This document shows positions 48,297-57,998 of a DNA stretch of 64,000 bases, one piece after another. Positions within the stretch are counted from its first letter, which is position 1. Each line of letters begins with the position of its first letter. This stretch comes from Desulfosporosinus sp. (GTDB lineage Bacteria; Bacillota; Desulfitobacteriia; Desulfitobacteriales; Desulfitobacteriaceae). The stretch spans positions 1 to 64,000 of the forward strand of contig DOPM01000003.1 in the NCBI GenBank assembly GCA_003513495.1. Direction: 5' to 3'. The translations under genes and the position numbers were made by a program. The notes under the pieces are model-generated. The model did no database searches. It had not been told where the DNA came from and saw nothing but the letters and a program-made list of their open reading frames with translations.

Positions 48297-48355
48297 ATTT
48301 AATTCCTTCTTGACACTTATACAATGCCACTCAAATATTTCTATTAAAACCTCAA

Positions 48356-48402
48356 AAGATAGAGGCTGTTGTGATTTTTATTTACACATTAGCCTCTATC
48401 TT
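48356..48402. terminator. Hairpin between convergent trmO-like and catalase genes
   Basis: A perfect 12-bp stem AAGATAGAGGCT/AGCCTCTATCTT with a 23-nt T-rich loop. It serves both directions, though T-runs after it are weak. Confidence 0.55.
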
Positions 48403-48426
48403 ATATATACAAACTTTTGCTAGTAC

Positions 48427-49254
48427 TTAGTGTTGGTTAGGAGCCGAACCAGGGGTTGGTTGAGTTGGTTTAGGCTGAGCATATTGTGGATTGTTTCTTG
48501 TATGATCATTATACCCCGGTTGAACTTCTCTACCTCCTGCTGGTTGAGGATCTTTGCCATACTGAGCTGGGCCACCATATTTTTCGTTAGGATTTTCTTC
48601 ATAAGAAATCTCATTTCCTTGGTTCCAAGGACCTCTGCTATCCCCCGTACCTGTTGACATATTCATATATTTCTTAGAGAAATCCGAATCACGGAAATCT
48701 TTCTTTACTCCACTGCCTTGGATTGTACTAATCGCTTGCATAAAGGAAAAGTTATGTGACTCCTCACGACTCAGGAGGAAACGAATCATGTCTTTGACTC
48801 CAGCATCATCTGTTTGTTGGAGAAGTCGCTCATAAATAAGCTTCGCCCGAAGTTCTGCCCCGGCATTTGAATTAAGATCTGTGTATAGATCTCCAGTTGA
48901 ATTAATGTACGCGGCTGTCCAAGGTACCCCACCAGAGTTAATTAGAAGTGGTCCACCTCCGAGCAAGGCCATATGATTAGCATCGAAATCTTTCGGAATG
49001 CTATCGACGGGCCCAATCAGCATACCCAGACATTCACCGACCATTTCTAAATGGCTTAATTCTTCGGCAGCGATATCCTGCAACAAATCCCTAATCTTTG
49101 GATCATTACATCCTAAACTCTGTGAAAAATATTGTAGGGCTGCTTTAAGCTCACCATTACCACCACCAAATTGTTCAAGTAAGAGAACGGCAAATCGGGG
49201 ATCTGGTTGGTCGACATGTACTGTATATTCCATATCTTTAATATGTTTAAACAC
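48427..49254 (-). CDS. Manganese catalase family protein
   Basis: 275 aa, ferritin-like di-manganese fold. Metal ligands are visible as E-x-x-H pairs (AAEELSHLEM near residue 67 and SREESHNFSFMQ near 163) plus further Glu (GGNGELKAAL and GAELRAKLIYERL). It decomposes hydrogen peroxide. The C-terminal 70 residues are Pro/Gln/Asn-rich and disordered, as in CotJC/YdbD-like spore-associated catalases. Monocistronic. Confidence 0.9.
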   Translation of the reverse strand: MFKHIKDMEYTVHVDQPDPRFAVLLLEQFGGGNGELKAALQYFSQSLGCNDPKIRDLLQDIAAEELSHLEMVGECLGMLIGPVDSIPKDFDANHMALLGGGPLLINSGGVPWTAAYINSTGDLYTDLNSNAGAELRAKLIYERLLQQTDDAGVKDMIRFLLSREESHNFSFMQAISTIQGSGVKKDFRDSDFSKKYMNMSTGTGDSRGPWNQGNEISYEENPNEKYGGPAQYGKDPQPAGGREVQPGYNDHTRNNPQYAQPKPTQPTPGSAPNQH

Positions 49255-49370
49255 TTAAATCAAACCTCCTTTTATTGTGTAAATGAGACATTATACTCAT
49301 TTCACTAGATAGTATCTGATTTGCCTTGGCTTTTTATCCAAGCTATATTTTCCCTGATAATTTATTAAAA

Positions 49371-49407
49371 AAAAAGCACAGGGCATTATAAATGACCTGT
49401 GCTTTTT
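49371..49407. terminator. Terminator of the Mbh/Mrp-like operon
   Basis: AAAAAGCACAGG/CCTGTGCTTTTT perfect 12-bp stem. It lies in front of the catalase gene and works in both directions. Confidence 0.9.
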
Positions 49408-49450
49408 ATTAGCTTTTGGTTTTTGTAAGAAATGGTCCCGAAGTTGAGTA

Positions 49451-51226
49451 TTACGAAAAGAAGAGTATCATATACACAACAAATATAACAAGGGCAATAC
49501 TTACAGCTGTACTAATGGACCACTCCTTGAGAGTGCCGGGATAGGCAGCTTTCGCTTTTTGCAAGGCTTTTTTGGCTTCCTTATCGCCAGCCATAGATAC
49601 CACTACATTCGATGCCCCTATTTTCATTGCCCCCAAAGGGTTTTTGCTAATCCAAATTGCAACATTAGGGATCTTCTCCAGTAAAACATACCCAAGTTTG
49701 TTATAGGTCCATGCCACCGGAACAGAAAGAAACGAAACAAGAATATGCGCACCTCTTCTGTATATCCAGTCAGTATCCATGGTAAGGGTTTCGGTTCTCT
49801 TGAGGTATTTCAGAAGCATAAAGAAAGCCAAGGCCGAGAACATCAGGAGTTGGAGTTGGCCAACAACGTGATCACCAGTATAGGGTACATAACCTACCGG
49901 GTAAGGGAGCAGACGGTATAACATTTGAGGGTAGACTCCGACCAGGATACACATGAAAGCAAGGAAGCCCATAGCTACCAGCATATTTCGCGGAAGTTTC
50001 TTTTCATTAGGCCTAAGGCCTGAATCTTTAGCAAAGAACACAAAGTAGGGGAACTTAATACCCGCGTGCAAGAACACACCTGCTGAAGCCACTGTAAGCA
50101 ACATCCATATAATGGTAATGTGTTCGTATCCTGCTGCTGAGGCAATCATAGATTTTGTCGTAAAACCTCCCGTTAGCGGGAAGCCTGAAATGGATGCGGC
50201 TCCGACCAAACAAAAGAGCAGAGTCCAAGGCATGGTCTTATATAACCCACCCAACTCGCTAGTTTTGCTGCGCCCAGTCAAATACAGCACGGCACCGGCG
50301 GACATCATCAGCAAGGCTTTATATAAGATATGGGCAAAGGCGTGAGATGCAGCCCCGTTAATGGCCAGTTCAGTACCAATCCCTATACCAACTACCATAA
50401 AGCCCACCTGGTTAATAACACTGTAGGACAATACCCGTCGCATATCGTTTTCGAGGATAGCAAAGACAATACCGTAAATAATCATCGTAATTCCGAGCCA
50501 CATCAATATCTCGGTACCAGCAAAGCCCCTAGCTAGAGTGTAAACAGCGGTTTTAGTAGTAAAGGCGCTTAAAAATACAGTCCCCACTACGGTACTCTCG
50601 GGATAAGCATCTGGAAGCCAAGCCGAGAGAGGAAATATTGCGGCGTTCACAGCAAAGCCCAGCAGGATAAACCCTGAGGCTAACCCGCTCAACCCAATCA
50701 GATTAAACTCTAGGGATCCAGTTTCGGCAACATGCATCAAAATACCAATCATGAGCATTAACCCGCCGAAAAGGTGCACCATGATGTACCTAAAAGCTGC
50801 TTTGATGGAGGCCTGGGTCCTTCTAGCAAAAACTAAGCAAGTTGAAGCTAAGGCCATAATCTCCCAGAAGATAAATAGGGATAGCAAATCACCAGCAAAC
50901 ACAACTCCCAGTGAACTACCGGCATACAAAAAGGCGGCTGTCAACTGCAAATTGTCTTCTTCATGAGCTGCATATATGGCTCCAGCAAAAGCCATGATTA
51001 CAAAGATATAAGCAAAAACCATACTCAATTTATCAACACGAGCAAATATCAGTTGATAATCCCATAAATTCAGTACCCAACTACTACCTTCTGGCATATT
51101 AAGCAGATTCAAAAAGGCTAGCGCTGGAAGCAGAATCATATAAACCTGCTTGAGTCTTCCTCTAAGAAAAGGAATAAGGGCCGCCCCTGCAATAAAAATA
51201 AAGGCAGGCGGTAGAAAGCTAGTCAT
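49451..51226 (-). CDS. Antiporter subunit, NuoL/M/N (MrpA/D) type, third copy
   Basis: 591 aa, about fourteen helices of the proton-translocating membrane family (Proton_antipo_M). The conserved Lys/Glu region is visible around AIFPLSAWLPDAYPESTVVGTVFLSAFTTKTAVYTLARGF and SHAFAHILYKALLMMSAG. It has a long C-terminal extension ending in an additional helix (about 480-591). Last gene of the operon; it overlaps the preceding small gene by 8 bp. Confidence 0.88.
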   Translation of the reverse strand: MTSFLPPAFIFIAGAALIPFLRGRLKQVYMILLPALAFLNLLNMPEGSSWVLNLWDYQLIFARVDKLSMVFAYIFVIMAFAGAIYAAHEEDNLQLTAAFLYAGSSLGVVFAGDLLSLFIFWEIMALASTCLVFARRTQASIKAAFRYIMVHLFGGLMLMIGILMHVAETGSLEFNLIGLSGLASGFILLGFAVNAAIFPLSAWLPDAYPESTVVGTVFLSAFTTKTAVYTLARGFAGTEILMWLGITMIIYGIVFAILENDMRRVLSYSVINQVGFMVVGIGIGTELAINGAASHAFAHILYKALLMMSAGAVLYLTGRSKTSELGGLYKTMPWTLLFCLVGAASISGFPLTGGFTTKSMIASAAGYEHITIIWMLLTVASAGVFLHAGIKFPYFVFFAKDSGLRPNEKKLPRNMLVAMGFLAFMCILVGVYPQMLYRLLPYPVGYVPYTGDHVVGQLQLLMFSALAFFMLLKYLKRTETLTMDTDWIYRRGAHILVSFLSVPVAWTYNKLGYVLLEKIPNVAIWISKNPLGAMKIGASNVVVSMAGDKEAKKALQKAKAAYPGTLKEWSISTAVSIALVIFVVYMILFFS

Positions 51227-51464
51227 AATAGTCCTCTCCTTTTTGCAGCCAAAACTTACCTAAAAGCTTGGAGACGGCAATGATTATAGCACAAGATAAA
51301 AATCCGTAGACTGCGTTAAAGGCGGGAAAGCCAGCCCAAGGGAAATAAGGATGCTTTTCAACCAAGAATTCTAAAATCAGGAGCAATACCAAGCTTGCAT
51401 AAAACAAATAACGAACTGCTTTACCTACATTAGGTCTTTCAAAGTACTCTATGATCTTATTCAT
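51219..51464 (-). CDS. Small two-helix membrane protein in the antiporter operon
   Basis: 81 aa, two membrane helices (about 18-36 and 43-66). It lies between two NuoL/M/N-type genes and overlaps the next one, so it is probably an accessory subunit. I know no family name. Confidence 0.72.
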   Translation of the reverse strand: MNKIIEYFERPNVGKAVRYLFYASLVLLLILEFLVEKHPYFPWAGFPAFNAVYGFLSCAIIIAVSKLLGKFWLQKGEDYYD

Positions 51465-51519
51465 ATTCGTTCCAGTTACCCCCCTGTCTTCCCATTTTGG
51501 GTACGTATCGTTCTGTTAT

Positions 51520-53001
51520 TTACATTACGAGAGACACTACCATTCTGGCAAGATCAAGCAGCAGCGAAGGCCAGAAAAAGAGAGTTAGTGTCCCAAGGGC
51601 CGTGATAACCAGGGGAACAACAACCATTGGAGGAGCTTCCCGTAAACCCTCCACTTCATCAGTCGGCAGCTCTTTAAAAAACGCCGAGTAAATAATCGGC
51701 AAAAAGTAAGCAGCATTTAATAGTGTACTTGCCACAAGTACCACCATAATTGGCAACATGTGAGCTTCCACAGTTCCCAAAATCAAGTACCACTTACTGA
51801 CAAACCCTCCAAAGGGCGGTATAGCAATCATCGAAAAAGCTCCTACGGTAAAGGCAGCCATGGTGAAGGGCATCCTCCTACCGATCCCGTCCATCTGGCT
51901 GATATATTTCTTTCCTGTAGCCACAAAAATCGCACCAGCTACAAAGAAGAGTGTAATCTTACCAAAGGCATGAATAGTAATGTGAATAATACTGCTAGTA
52001 ATGCCACTTGGTGTCAATAGAGCAACCGCCAGAACAATATAGGAAAGCTGACTCACTGTGGAATAGGCTAACCGAAGTTTTAAATTATCCTGTTTCAAGG
52101 CCAGAATAGAGGCCGTAATGATGGTGAAAGAGGCAAAATAAGCTAAATAGGTTCCGAGCCCAATTTCACTTAGCAAGTCGATACCAAACACAAAAAGCAA
52201 AATCCTAACAACCGTGAAAACACCGACCTTTACTACTGCAACAGCGTGCAGTAGGGCACTCACAGGAGTGGGTGCAACCATAGCAGATGGTAACCAGGCA
52301 TGAAAGGGCATCATACCTGCCTTTGCTATGCCCGCAATATAGAGAACAAAAATTATACTGATTATTGTATAAGAGGCTTTGCCCGCCAAAATTCCCTGAC
52401 TGGCAAAATCTAGAGTTCCTGCGTAATTGTAGGTTAAAAACATGGCTGGAAGGAAGAAGAAAATCGAGGTACCCATTAAGTAGGTAAGGTATCTCCTTGC
52501 TCCTTTAATGGCTTCAGATGTTTCTTCATGGGCAACCAGGCCAAAGGTCGTTACAGTAATAATCTCGTAGAAGACAAACAGGGTAAATACGTTTGCTGAA
52601 AAAGCGGCGCCCATAACTGCAGACAGAGCTAGAGCAAAACACATAAAAAACCTGGTCTGGGCATGTTCATCCAATGAGCGCATATAGCCTATTGCATAAA
52701 CAGATGTTATAATCCACAAAAATGACGCTGTTAAAGCAAGGGTCATGCCAAGTGAATCCACTCTGAAAGCAATGTCAAGTCCTGGCAGAACTGTTGTCAC
52801 ATGATACTCAATAACCTTACCTGCAAGAATTATCGGCAGCATTGAAACCACCAGGCCGAATTTTAGTACAGCGGCTAACATTGTCCACATTTCTCTTAGG
52901 TTTGGGTATTTGCCAGAAATACCTATAAATACTACTGCCAGCAGTGAAACCAGAATTGCATATACCGGCCTTGCTGATTCAATTATTTCCAAGTTCATCA
53001 C
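51520..53001 (-). CDS. Antiporter subunit, NuoL/M/N (MrpD) type, second copy
   Basis: 493 aa, about fourteen helices, with the family core GMMPFHAWLPSAMVAPTPVSALLHAVAVVKVGVFTVVRI and STVSQLSYIVLAVALL, HAFGKITLFFVAGAI. Proton or sodium channel subunit. It starts 3 bp after the preceding mrpD gene ends. Confidence 0.9.
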   Translation of the reverse strand: MMNLEIIESARPVYAILVSLLAVVFIGISGKYPNLREMWTMLAAVLKFGLVVSMLPIILAGKVIEYHVTTVLPGLDIAFRVDSLGMTLALTASFLWIITSVYAIGYMRSLDEHAQTRFFMCFALALSAVMGAAFSANVFTLFVFYEIITVTTFGLVAHEETSEAIKGARRYLTYLMGTSIFFFLPAMFLTYNYAGTLDFASQGILAGKASYTIISIIFVLYIAGIAKAGMMPFHAWLPSAMVAPTPVSALLHAVAVVKVGVFTVVRILLFVFGIDLLSEIGLGTYLAYFASFTIITASILALKQDNLKLRLAYSTVSQLSYIVLAVALLTPSGITSSIIHITIHAFGKITLFFVAGAIFVATGKKYISQMDGIGRRMPFTMAAFTVGAFSMIAIPPFGGFVSKWYLILGTVEAHMLPIMVVLVASTLLNAAYFLPIIYSAFFKELPTDEVEGLREAPPMVVVPLVITALGTLTLFFWPSLLLDLARMVVSLVM

Positions 53002-53004
53002 CTC

Positions 53005-54516
53005 TTATTTCAAAAGAATCACGGCCGCTTTTTCTGCCAAAGATACTGGTGCATAGGCAAAGACACCGAAAACTAGGCACAGCATAGCAACTGTAAGTGT
53101 AGGAATCAGCATAGATGCGGGCGCATCGTTAGACTTGGGCTTCTGGTGATCATCATGTTCGTGCCCATGACTTTCTTCTCCCAGGGCAGGCTTAAACCAT
53201 ACGGCATCTATAATTCTCCAAAAATAAATCGCAGTTAAAAGAGAGCTTAATAGAATTACTGGAACAAGCCACCACATCCCAATCTCGATTGAAGCAACAG
53301 CAAGGTACCATTTGCTAACAAAACCAACCGTCAGAGGAACGCCAGTCATGGAAAGTGCAGCAATAGTAAAGGCAGCCATGCTTAAGGGCATTTTCTTACC
53401 CAAACCCCGGAAGTTTTCTATGCTGGTGAGGCCTGTTCTATATACCACGGCTCCCACGACAAAGAATAAAGCCCCCTTCATCATGGCATGGTTTAACAAA
53501 TGTATCAAGGATCCAATCATACCGTTGACACTCATTAATGAAATACCCAACACGATATAACCAATTTGCCCAACACTCGAATAGGCTAACATCTTCTTGA
53601 TATCGGTTTGCGCTAAAGCCATAATAGACCCAGCTAGGATAGCCGCCACCGCAAGGATCAGTAGAATAGGTTGAATGTTAAAGGGCGCGAGAGTATAAAA
53701 CTCTGGTTCAAATACCGTAAACATGACGCGAATTATGGCATAGGCTGCTACCTTGGCGCCAGTTGCCGCCATAACAGCGCTAACTGCAGAAGGAGCATGG
53801 GTATACACATTAGGCATCCAAAAGTGCATCGGAAACAAAGCCAACTTGATGCAAAGCCCTACCACGAGAAACGTGAAGGCGGTGAAAATCGCTTTGGTCT
53901 GGTAAAATTCAGGCAGCCTAGCTGCCAGATCGGCAATATTCAGTGTACCTGTCATTAAATACAGGTAGCCGATGCCCAACAGGAAAAATGTAGCACCAAT
54001 AGTGCCCATTATCAGGTAATTATAGGCTCCTACCAGGGCTTGGCGTTTTTTGCCTATTGCTATCAGGGCATAACCGGAAAGTGAAGTTATCTCCAAAAAG
54101 ACATAAATGTTAAAGATATCTCCAGTAACAACCATACCCATAAGACCCGTTACAAACAACAGATAAACACTATAGAAAAAGGGTTTTCTAGCTTCGTCTA
54201 TTTCGACGTTAATATTGTTCTTAGAGTATATAGCCCCAGCAAGAGCCATAAAGGAAACTATAATCATTACATAAACATTTAAATTGTCAATTGCGTACTC
54301 AATACCCCAGGGTGGTTGCCAGCCACCCATCCAATAGCTGATATCCCCCTGCAGCAAAACAGTTTGTAACAGGGAAAGAGAGATAACAAAGCTTATGAAC
54401 GTTGTTATTGTTACCGTATACCAACTTAATACCCAGTGTATGCGACCAATGATGGGTGTAATAATCGCGGCTAGCAGAGGTATCACTATCAACAGAGCGG
54501 GCAAATGTTTAATCAT
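53005..54516 (-). CDS. mrpD: Antiporter subunit MrpD/MbhH
   Basis: 503 aa, NuoM/N-type, about fourteen helices; core KLALFPMHFWMPNVYTHAPSAVSAVMAATGAKVAAYAIIRV, HLLNHAMMKGALFFVVGAV. A His-rich stretch (HGHEHDDHQKPK, about 462-473) sits in the loop before the last helix. It overlaps mrpC by 8 bp. Confidence 0.92.
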   Translation of the reverse strand: MIKHLPALLIVIPLLAAIITPIIGRIHWVLSWYTVTITTFISFVISLSLLQTVLLQGDISYWMGGWQPPWGIEYAIDNLNVYVMIIVSFMALAGAIYSKNNINVEIDEARKPFFYSVYLLFVTGLMGMVVTGDIFNIYVFLEITSLSGYALIAIGKKRQALVGAYNYLIMGTIGATFFLLGIGYLYLMTGTLNIADLAARLPEFYQTKAIFTAFTFLVVGLCIKLALFPMHFWMPNVYTHAPSAVSAVMAATGAKVAAYAIIRVMFTVFEPEFYTLAPFNIQPILLILAVAAILAGSIMALAQTDIKKMLAYSSVGQIGYIVLGISLMSVNGMIGSLIHLLNHAMMKGALFFVVGAVVYRTGLTSIENFRGLGKKMPLSMAAFTIAALSMTGVPLTVGFVSKWYLAVASIEIGMWWLVPVILLSSLLTAIYFWRIIDAVWFKPALGEESHGHEHDDHQKPKSNDAPASMLIPTLTVAMLCLVFGVFAYAPVSLAEKAAVILLK

Positions 54517-54880
54517 TATGCTTGTTCAACTCCAGTATTTGATCTTCCTCTATGGTTCCGTATTCACGGTATATAAGCGTGACGAAGGTCAGAGCCACAG
54601 CAGTAGTGCTAATTCCTACCACAATGGCGGTAAGCATTAATACCTGGGGAAGTGGGTTATCATAAATAATTTGTTTTGCCCCTTTTATGAGGACAGGCGC
54701 GGTTCCACCCTCAATTTTGGACATTGACACATAAAACAGGAGCACAGCCGTTTGAAAGACGTTTAACGCGATAATCTTTTTTATCAGGTTTTGTCTAGCC
54801 ATTACCCCATATAACCCAGTGGTTAACAAAATTATTACAATCCAATAATTATATTTCGCAAGTAGTTCAACCATTGGCAT
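54509..54880 (-). CDS. mrpC: Antiporter subunit MrpC/MbhG (NuoK-like)
   Basis: 123 aa, three helices, NuoK-type, with the conserved Glu in the ALNVFQTAVLLFYV and TAIVVGISTTAVALTFVTLIYREYGTIEED regions. It overlaps the upstream and downstream genes. Confidence 0.92.
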   Translation of the reverse strand: MPMVELLAKYNYWIVIILLTTGLYGVMARQNLIKKIIALNVFQTAVLLFYVSMSKIEGGTAPVLIKGAKQIIYDNPLPQVLMLTAIVVGISTTAVALTFVTLIYREYGTIEEDQILELNKHND

Positions 54881-55904
54881 CTATCCTTACTGTTTCATAA
54901 AATAGGGTTATCATTACCGCGGCAACAGTTATACCTACACCTATTTCTATACCTAAAATTCCAATGATACTGGCAAATTTGGGGTCAGGTAAAAGTACAT
55001 TATACTGAAGGTAGTTACCACCAAAGAAAAGTGCTAAAACGCCGATACCACCATAAATCAAAACCCCCGAGGAAACCAACAAGTCTTTCGCCTTTACAGA
55101 CATCCTCTGTTGAGCCTCTTTGAAGCCAAATACTAGGGAGTAAACTATAATACTCACTCCCAAAACCACACCACCCTGGAACCCCCCACCGGGGCCCAGT
55201 TCTCCGTGGACTATTACATACAGCCCAAAGAGTTGAATAAAAGGCATCAAAAACTTGGTTACCGTTTTCTTAATGATGTCTTTGTCCTGCTCACTGCCAG
55301 GAGGACTCGTTTTAGTTGGCTTTATTCCAACACCCTTGACAGTACATTTGTTTATGGACGTGTCCTCATATTTTTTTAAATCTTTATTGGTATGCCTTCG
55401 CCCCCTTAGGAGCAGAATTAGGCAAAAAGCTGCAGTCGCCACCACAGTGGTTTCACCTAATGTATCATACCCTCGGTAAGAGGCCAAAATGGCCGCTACA
55501 GCGTTTTCCTGACCTGTCTGTTTGTAGGCGTTCTCCAGATAATAAGGCGAAACATGGGTGCTGGGCGCAATGTTAGGATCTCGCAGATTGGGGAGGTCGA
55601 CGCTACCATACAATAGTACACCTGCCACTCCAACTGCAACAAGCAGAGCAGGGATGCTTATGGATTTTTTACACTCCTCGACAGATTTAGTACGGCTTAA
55701 GATAATCATAAACAGAACCGTGGAAATACCTGCACCTACAGCCGCCTCTGTTATCGCTACGTCAATGGCATTCAACCGGACCCATTCGATAGCAATCAAC
55801 AGGCTGTAGACTGAGAAAATCATAATAGAACTCATTAAATCCTTTACGAGTAATACTGCAATACCACATACCACCAGAAAAAGCGGAATGGCTACATCAA
55901 TCAT
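54867..55904 (-). CDS. Fused antiporter subunit: MbhD + MbhE + MrpB/MbhF domains
   Basis: 345 aa. Residues 1-73: DUF4040/MbhD-like, three helices, with EAAVGAGISTVLFM. Residues about 83-170: MbhE-like, with NAVAAILASYRGYDTLGETTVVATAAF. After a charged linker, residues 215-345: MnhB domain (GELGPGGGFQGGVVLGVSIIVYSL). In Mbh and many Mrp complexes these are separate genes or the C-terminus of MrpA, so this is an unusual three-part fusion. It explains why the operon has no classical mrpA. Confidence 0.88.
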   Translation of the reverse strand: MIDVAIPLFLVVCGIAVLLVKDLMSSIMIFSVYSLLIAIEWVRLNAIDVAITEAAVGAGISTVLFMIILSRTKSVEECKKSISIPALLVAVGVAGVLLYGSVDLPNLRDPNIAPSTHVSPYYLENAYKQTGQENAVAAILASYRGYDTLGETTVVATAAFCLILLLRGRRHTNKDLKKYEDTSINKCTVKGVGIKPTKTSPPGSEQDKDIIKKTVTKFLMPFIQLFGLYVIVHGELGPGGGFQGGVVLGVSIIVYSLVFGFKEAQQRMSVKAKDLLVSSGVLIYGGIGVLALFFGGNYLQYNVLLPDPKFASIIGILGIEIGVGITVAAVMITLFYETVRIDANG

Positions 55905-55947
55905 GTCCTCAACTCCATAAATGTGATTTTATATTCGTAGTTTTAGC

Positions 55948-56328
55948 TCACCTTTTGGCTTTCTTACCGGTAGCCTTGGTAGTAGAGGATAAGGCAAATG
56001 GGTCAGTTTCCCCATACTTGCTGCCCTTCATCCAAGGTTTTACACCCTTTGTATAAGCTGCCTTGGCCAAATAGTGACTAGCTGTGGAGTTAATGATCAA
56101 AATCATTATCATAATCATCAGCAATTTCAGGCTTACTTGGTTAAATCCCGAATAAATGATCAGTCCGATGATAATGCAGGCTTGCCCCATGGTATCTCCC
56201 TTGCCTGCGGCATGCATCCTAGAATAGAAATCAGGAAACCTAATTACCCCAATGGAGGCAATCATAAACAAAAAACATCCGATGACCAAGAATAATGCCG
56301 TTAGAATAACGCGAATATCTATATCCAT
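55948..56328 (-). CDS. mrpG: Antiporter subunit MrpG/MbhC
   Basis: 126 aa, three helices, MnhG family (IGVIRFPDFYSRMHAAGKGDTMGQACIIIGLIIY). The C-terminal 45 residues are soluble and basic. Confidence 0.92.
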   Translation of the reverse strand: MDIDIRVILTALFLVIGCFLFMIASIGVIRFPDFYSRMHAAGKGDTMGQACIIIGLIIYSGFNQVSLKLLMIMIMILIINSTASHYLAKAAYTKGVKPWMKGSKYGETDPFALSSTTKATGKKAKR

Positions 56329-56359
56329 ATTTTACCATCCCGTTGCATAGATTTTGTTA

Positions 56360-56629
56360 TCAGTTGTCAAAACGGCCAGACTCAACGTATTTTAGAAAAG
56401 CCAATACAGCCGTAAAGTTAATTAAGACATAGACAAAGGCAATATCTATAAACATGTCAGGCCTGCCATACATAAAACCCACCAGGAGCATGATTACTAC
56501 CGTTTTGGTTCCAAAAAAATTTACAGCCAAAATCCTGTTAAAAACAAAGGGTCCCACCACTAATCGATAAAGGATGAGCACTGCAGATAATATAATGGTA
56601 AATGTAGCTACTTCAAACATATTAAACAT
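56360..56629 (-). CDS. mrpF: Antiporter subunit MrpF/MbhB
   Basis: 89 aa, three helices, MnhF family (LYRLVVGPFVFNRILAVNFFGTKTVVIMLLVGF, DIAFVYVLINFTAVLAFLKY). Confidence 0.9.
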   Translation of the reverse strand: MFNMFEVATFTIILSAVLILYRLVVGPFVFNRILAVNFFGTKTVVIMLLVGFMYGRPDMFIDIAFVYVLINFTAVLAFLKYVESGRFDN

Positions 56630-56638
56630 ACGCCTTGC

Positions 56639-57124
56639 TCATCTCCTTGCTCCGCCTTCAATTTCCCTTACCTTAGCCAGCATTGACCCGGAAAGTAAAT
56701 CTTCAGCAGTTTTCCTTGATATTGCATGGACAATTAATTCACGACGGTCAGCATCAATAGAGGTGGTTCCAGGTGTTAAGGTAATTGAGTTGGCTAGCAC
56801 CGTAATGCCCATGTTTGTTTTTAAGTCATGTTCGTATCTCATAATAGTAGGATCAATAGGCATCTTGGGATGTAGAACAAGGTATACAAGATGCCAGTTA
56901 GCCAACACAATCTGCCAGGCTAACCAAGGTAAATATGTTATCATTCGAATGAACTTCTTTAGGTCTGGTCCCTTCTCCATCTTGCCAATCAACAAATCGT
57001 GAGACCAGTAGGCTACCAGCAGACTGCAAATCGCCCCAAATATAAGGAAAAGTGGTTTTGTTTGCCCGGATAAACTAAACCAAAAAATAAACATTAAAAC
57101 AGCTGTCAGTAAAAAACTAAGCAT
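56639..57124 (-). CDS. mrpE: Antiporter subunit MrpE/MbhA
   Basis: 161 aa from ATG 57124; a TTG at 57136 would add four residues. MnhE family: two or three helices, then a cytoplasmic domain with MGITVLANSITLTPGTTSIDADRRELIVHAIS, the family signature. First gene of the nine-gene operon. Confidence 0.9.
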   Translation of the reverse strand: MLSFLLTAVLMFIFWFSLSGQTKPLFLIFGAICSLLVAYWSHDLLIGKMEKGPDLKKFIRMITYLPWLAWQIVLANWHLVYLVLHPKMPIDPTIMRYEHDLKTNMGITVLANSITLTPGTTSIDADRRELIVHAISRKTAEDLLSGSMLAKVREIEGGARR

Positions 57125-57136
57125 ATCTTCCCACAA

Positions 57137-57998
57137 CTCACAATCTTTAGTTATTCTTGGTCACTAGTAGAATGATACGTTTATTGTTATTGGCTATAGT
57201 ATGTTCAGATACACCTTTCGCAAAAAGCACCCCCCATACAGTTTTTTTAAGTGGTAATTGCTAGCATCCCCAAGTCGGGTTTTGGACATTTCTGGATATT
57301 AAAAAATCTTCTGAATATCAGTACTTAAAAGAGCTTTTAGAGAACTATTTTTGAACTAATCAGCTCATAAGCCTTGAAAAACTAGTTGAATCCATAAAGA
57401 TATCAGGTAGGATACTGGGAAATCGCACAAATTTGGCGTTTAATAGTGCAAAACTTAAATATAATATCCTAGCCCCTATTTACTGTAACCTATAGCCAAT
57501 AACTTGTCCCTGAACATATCATATACATTCTACCATTACATTCTACTATGTCAAGAATATATAAAAATTCAGTAAGGATGTTTGGCTTACTATTGGTCTT
57601 TCGTTAAGCAATGAGCTTTGCATAAAATAATATTAAATTTATATTCTATTAAATAGGAAGGAACAGATTACTTTAATGACTCCGAAGGCGTTTTTTATTT
57701 TCTACAAAGCAGAAAGAATTGGAAAATTTTTTTCTACTTATCCATGTGTAATTTTTCTTTTTTCTTACAATCAGAGATTATCATTGTGGGATTAATGTGT
57801 CTAGAGTGAATCGATTTACTCTTAATCAATATTCCTAATGGAAAATATTTATAAATTAGGTTTAGAATTTGGAATGTATAACAAAACCTCCTACTGCAGC
57901 CTTATAAATTCTGCAATAGAAGGTTTATATTCAATGCCCGTTTTTAAGGGTCCTGTTCAGAAACTGGGACATTTCTGTAAGTTTCTATTTGTAAGTTT
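57137..57998. other. 862-bp stretch without a supported gene
   Basis: The mrp operon promoter must lie here but I could not fix it. At 57276-57355 a short plus-strand run of codons (ending KKSSEYQYLKELLENYF, stop) reads like the tail of a lost gene. A 78-codon open frame at 57838-58074 overlaps the end of cstA and looks like chance. Base composition is very A+T rich from 57540 to 57840. Confidence 0.5.
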
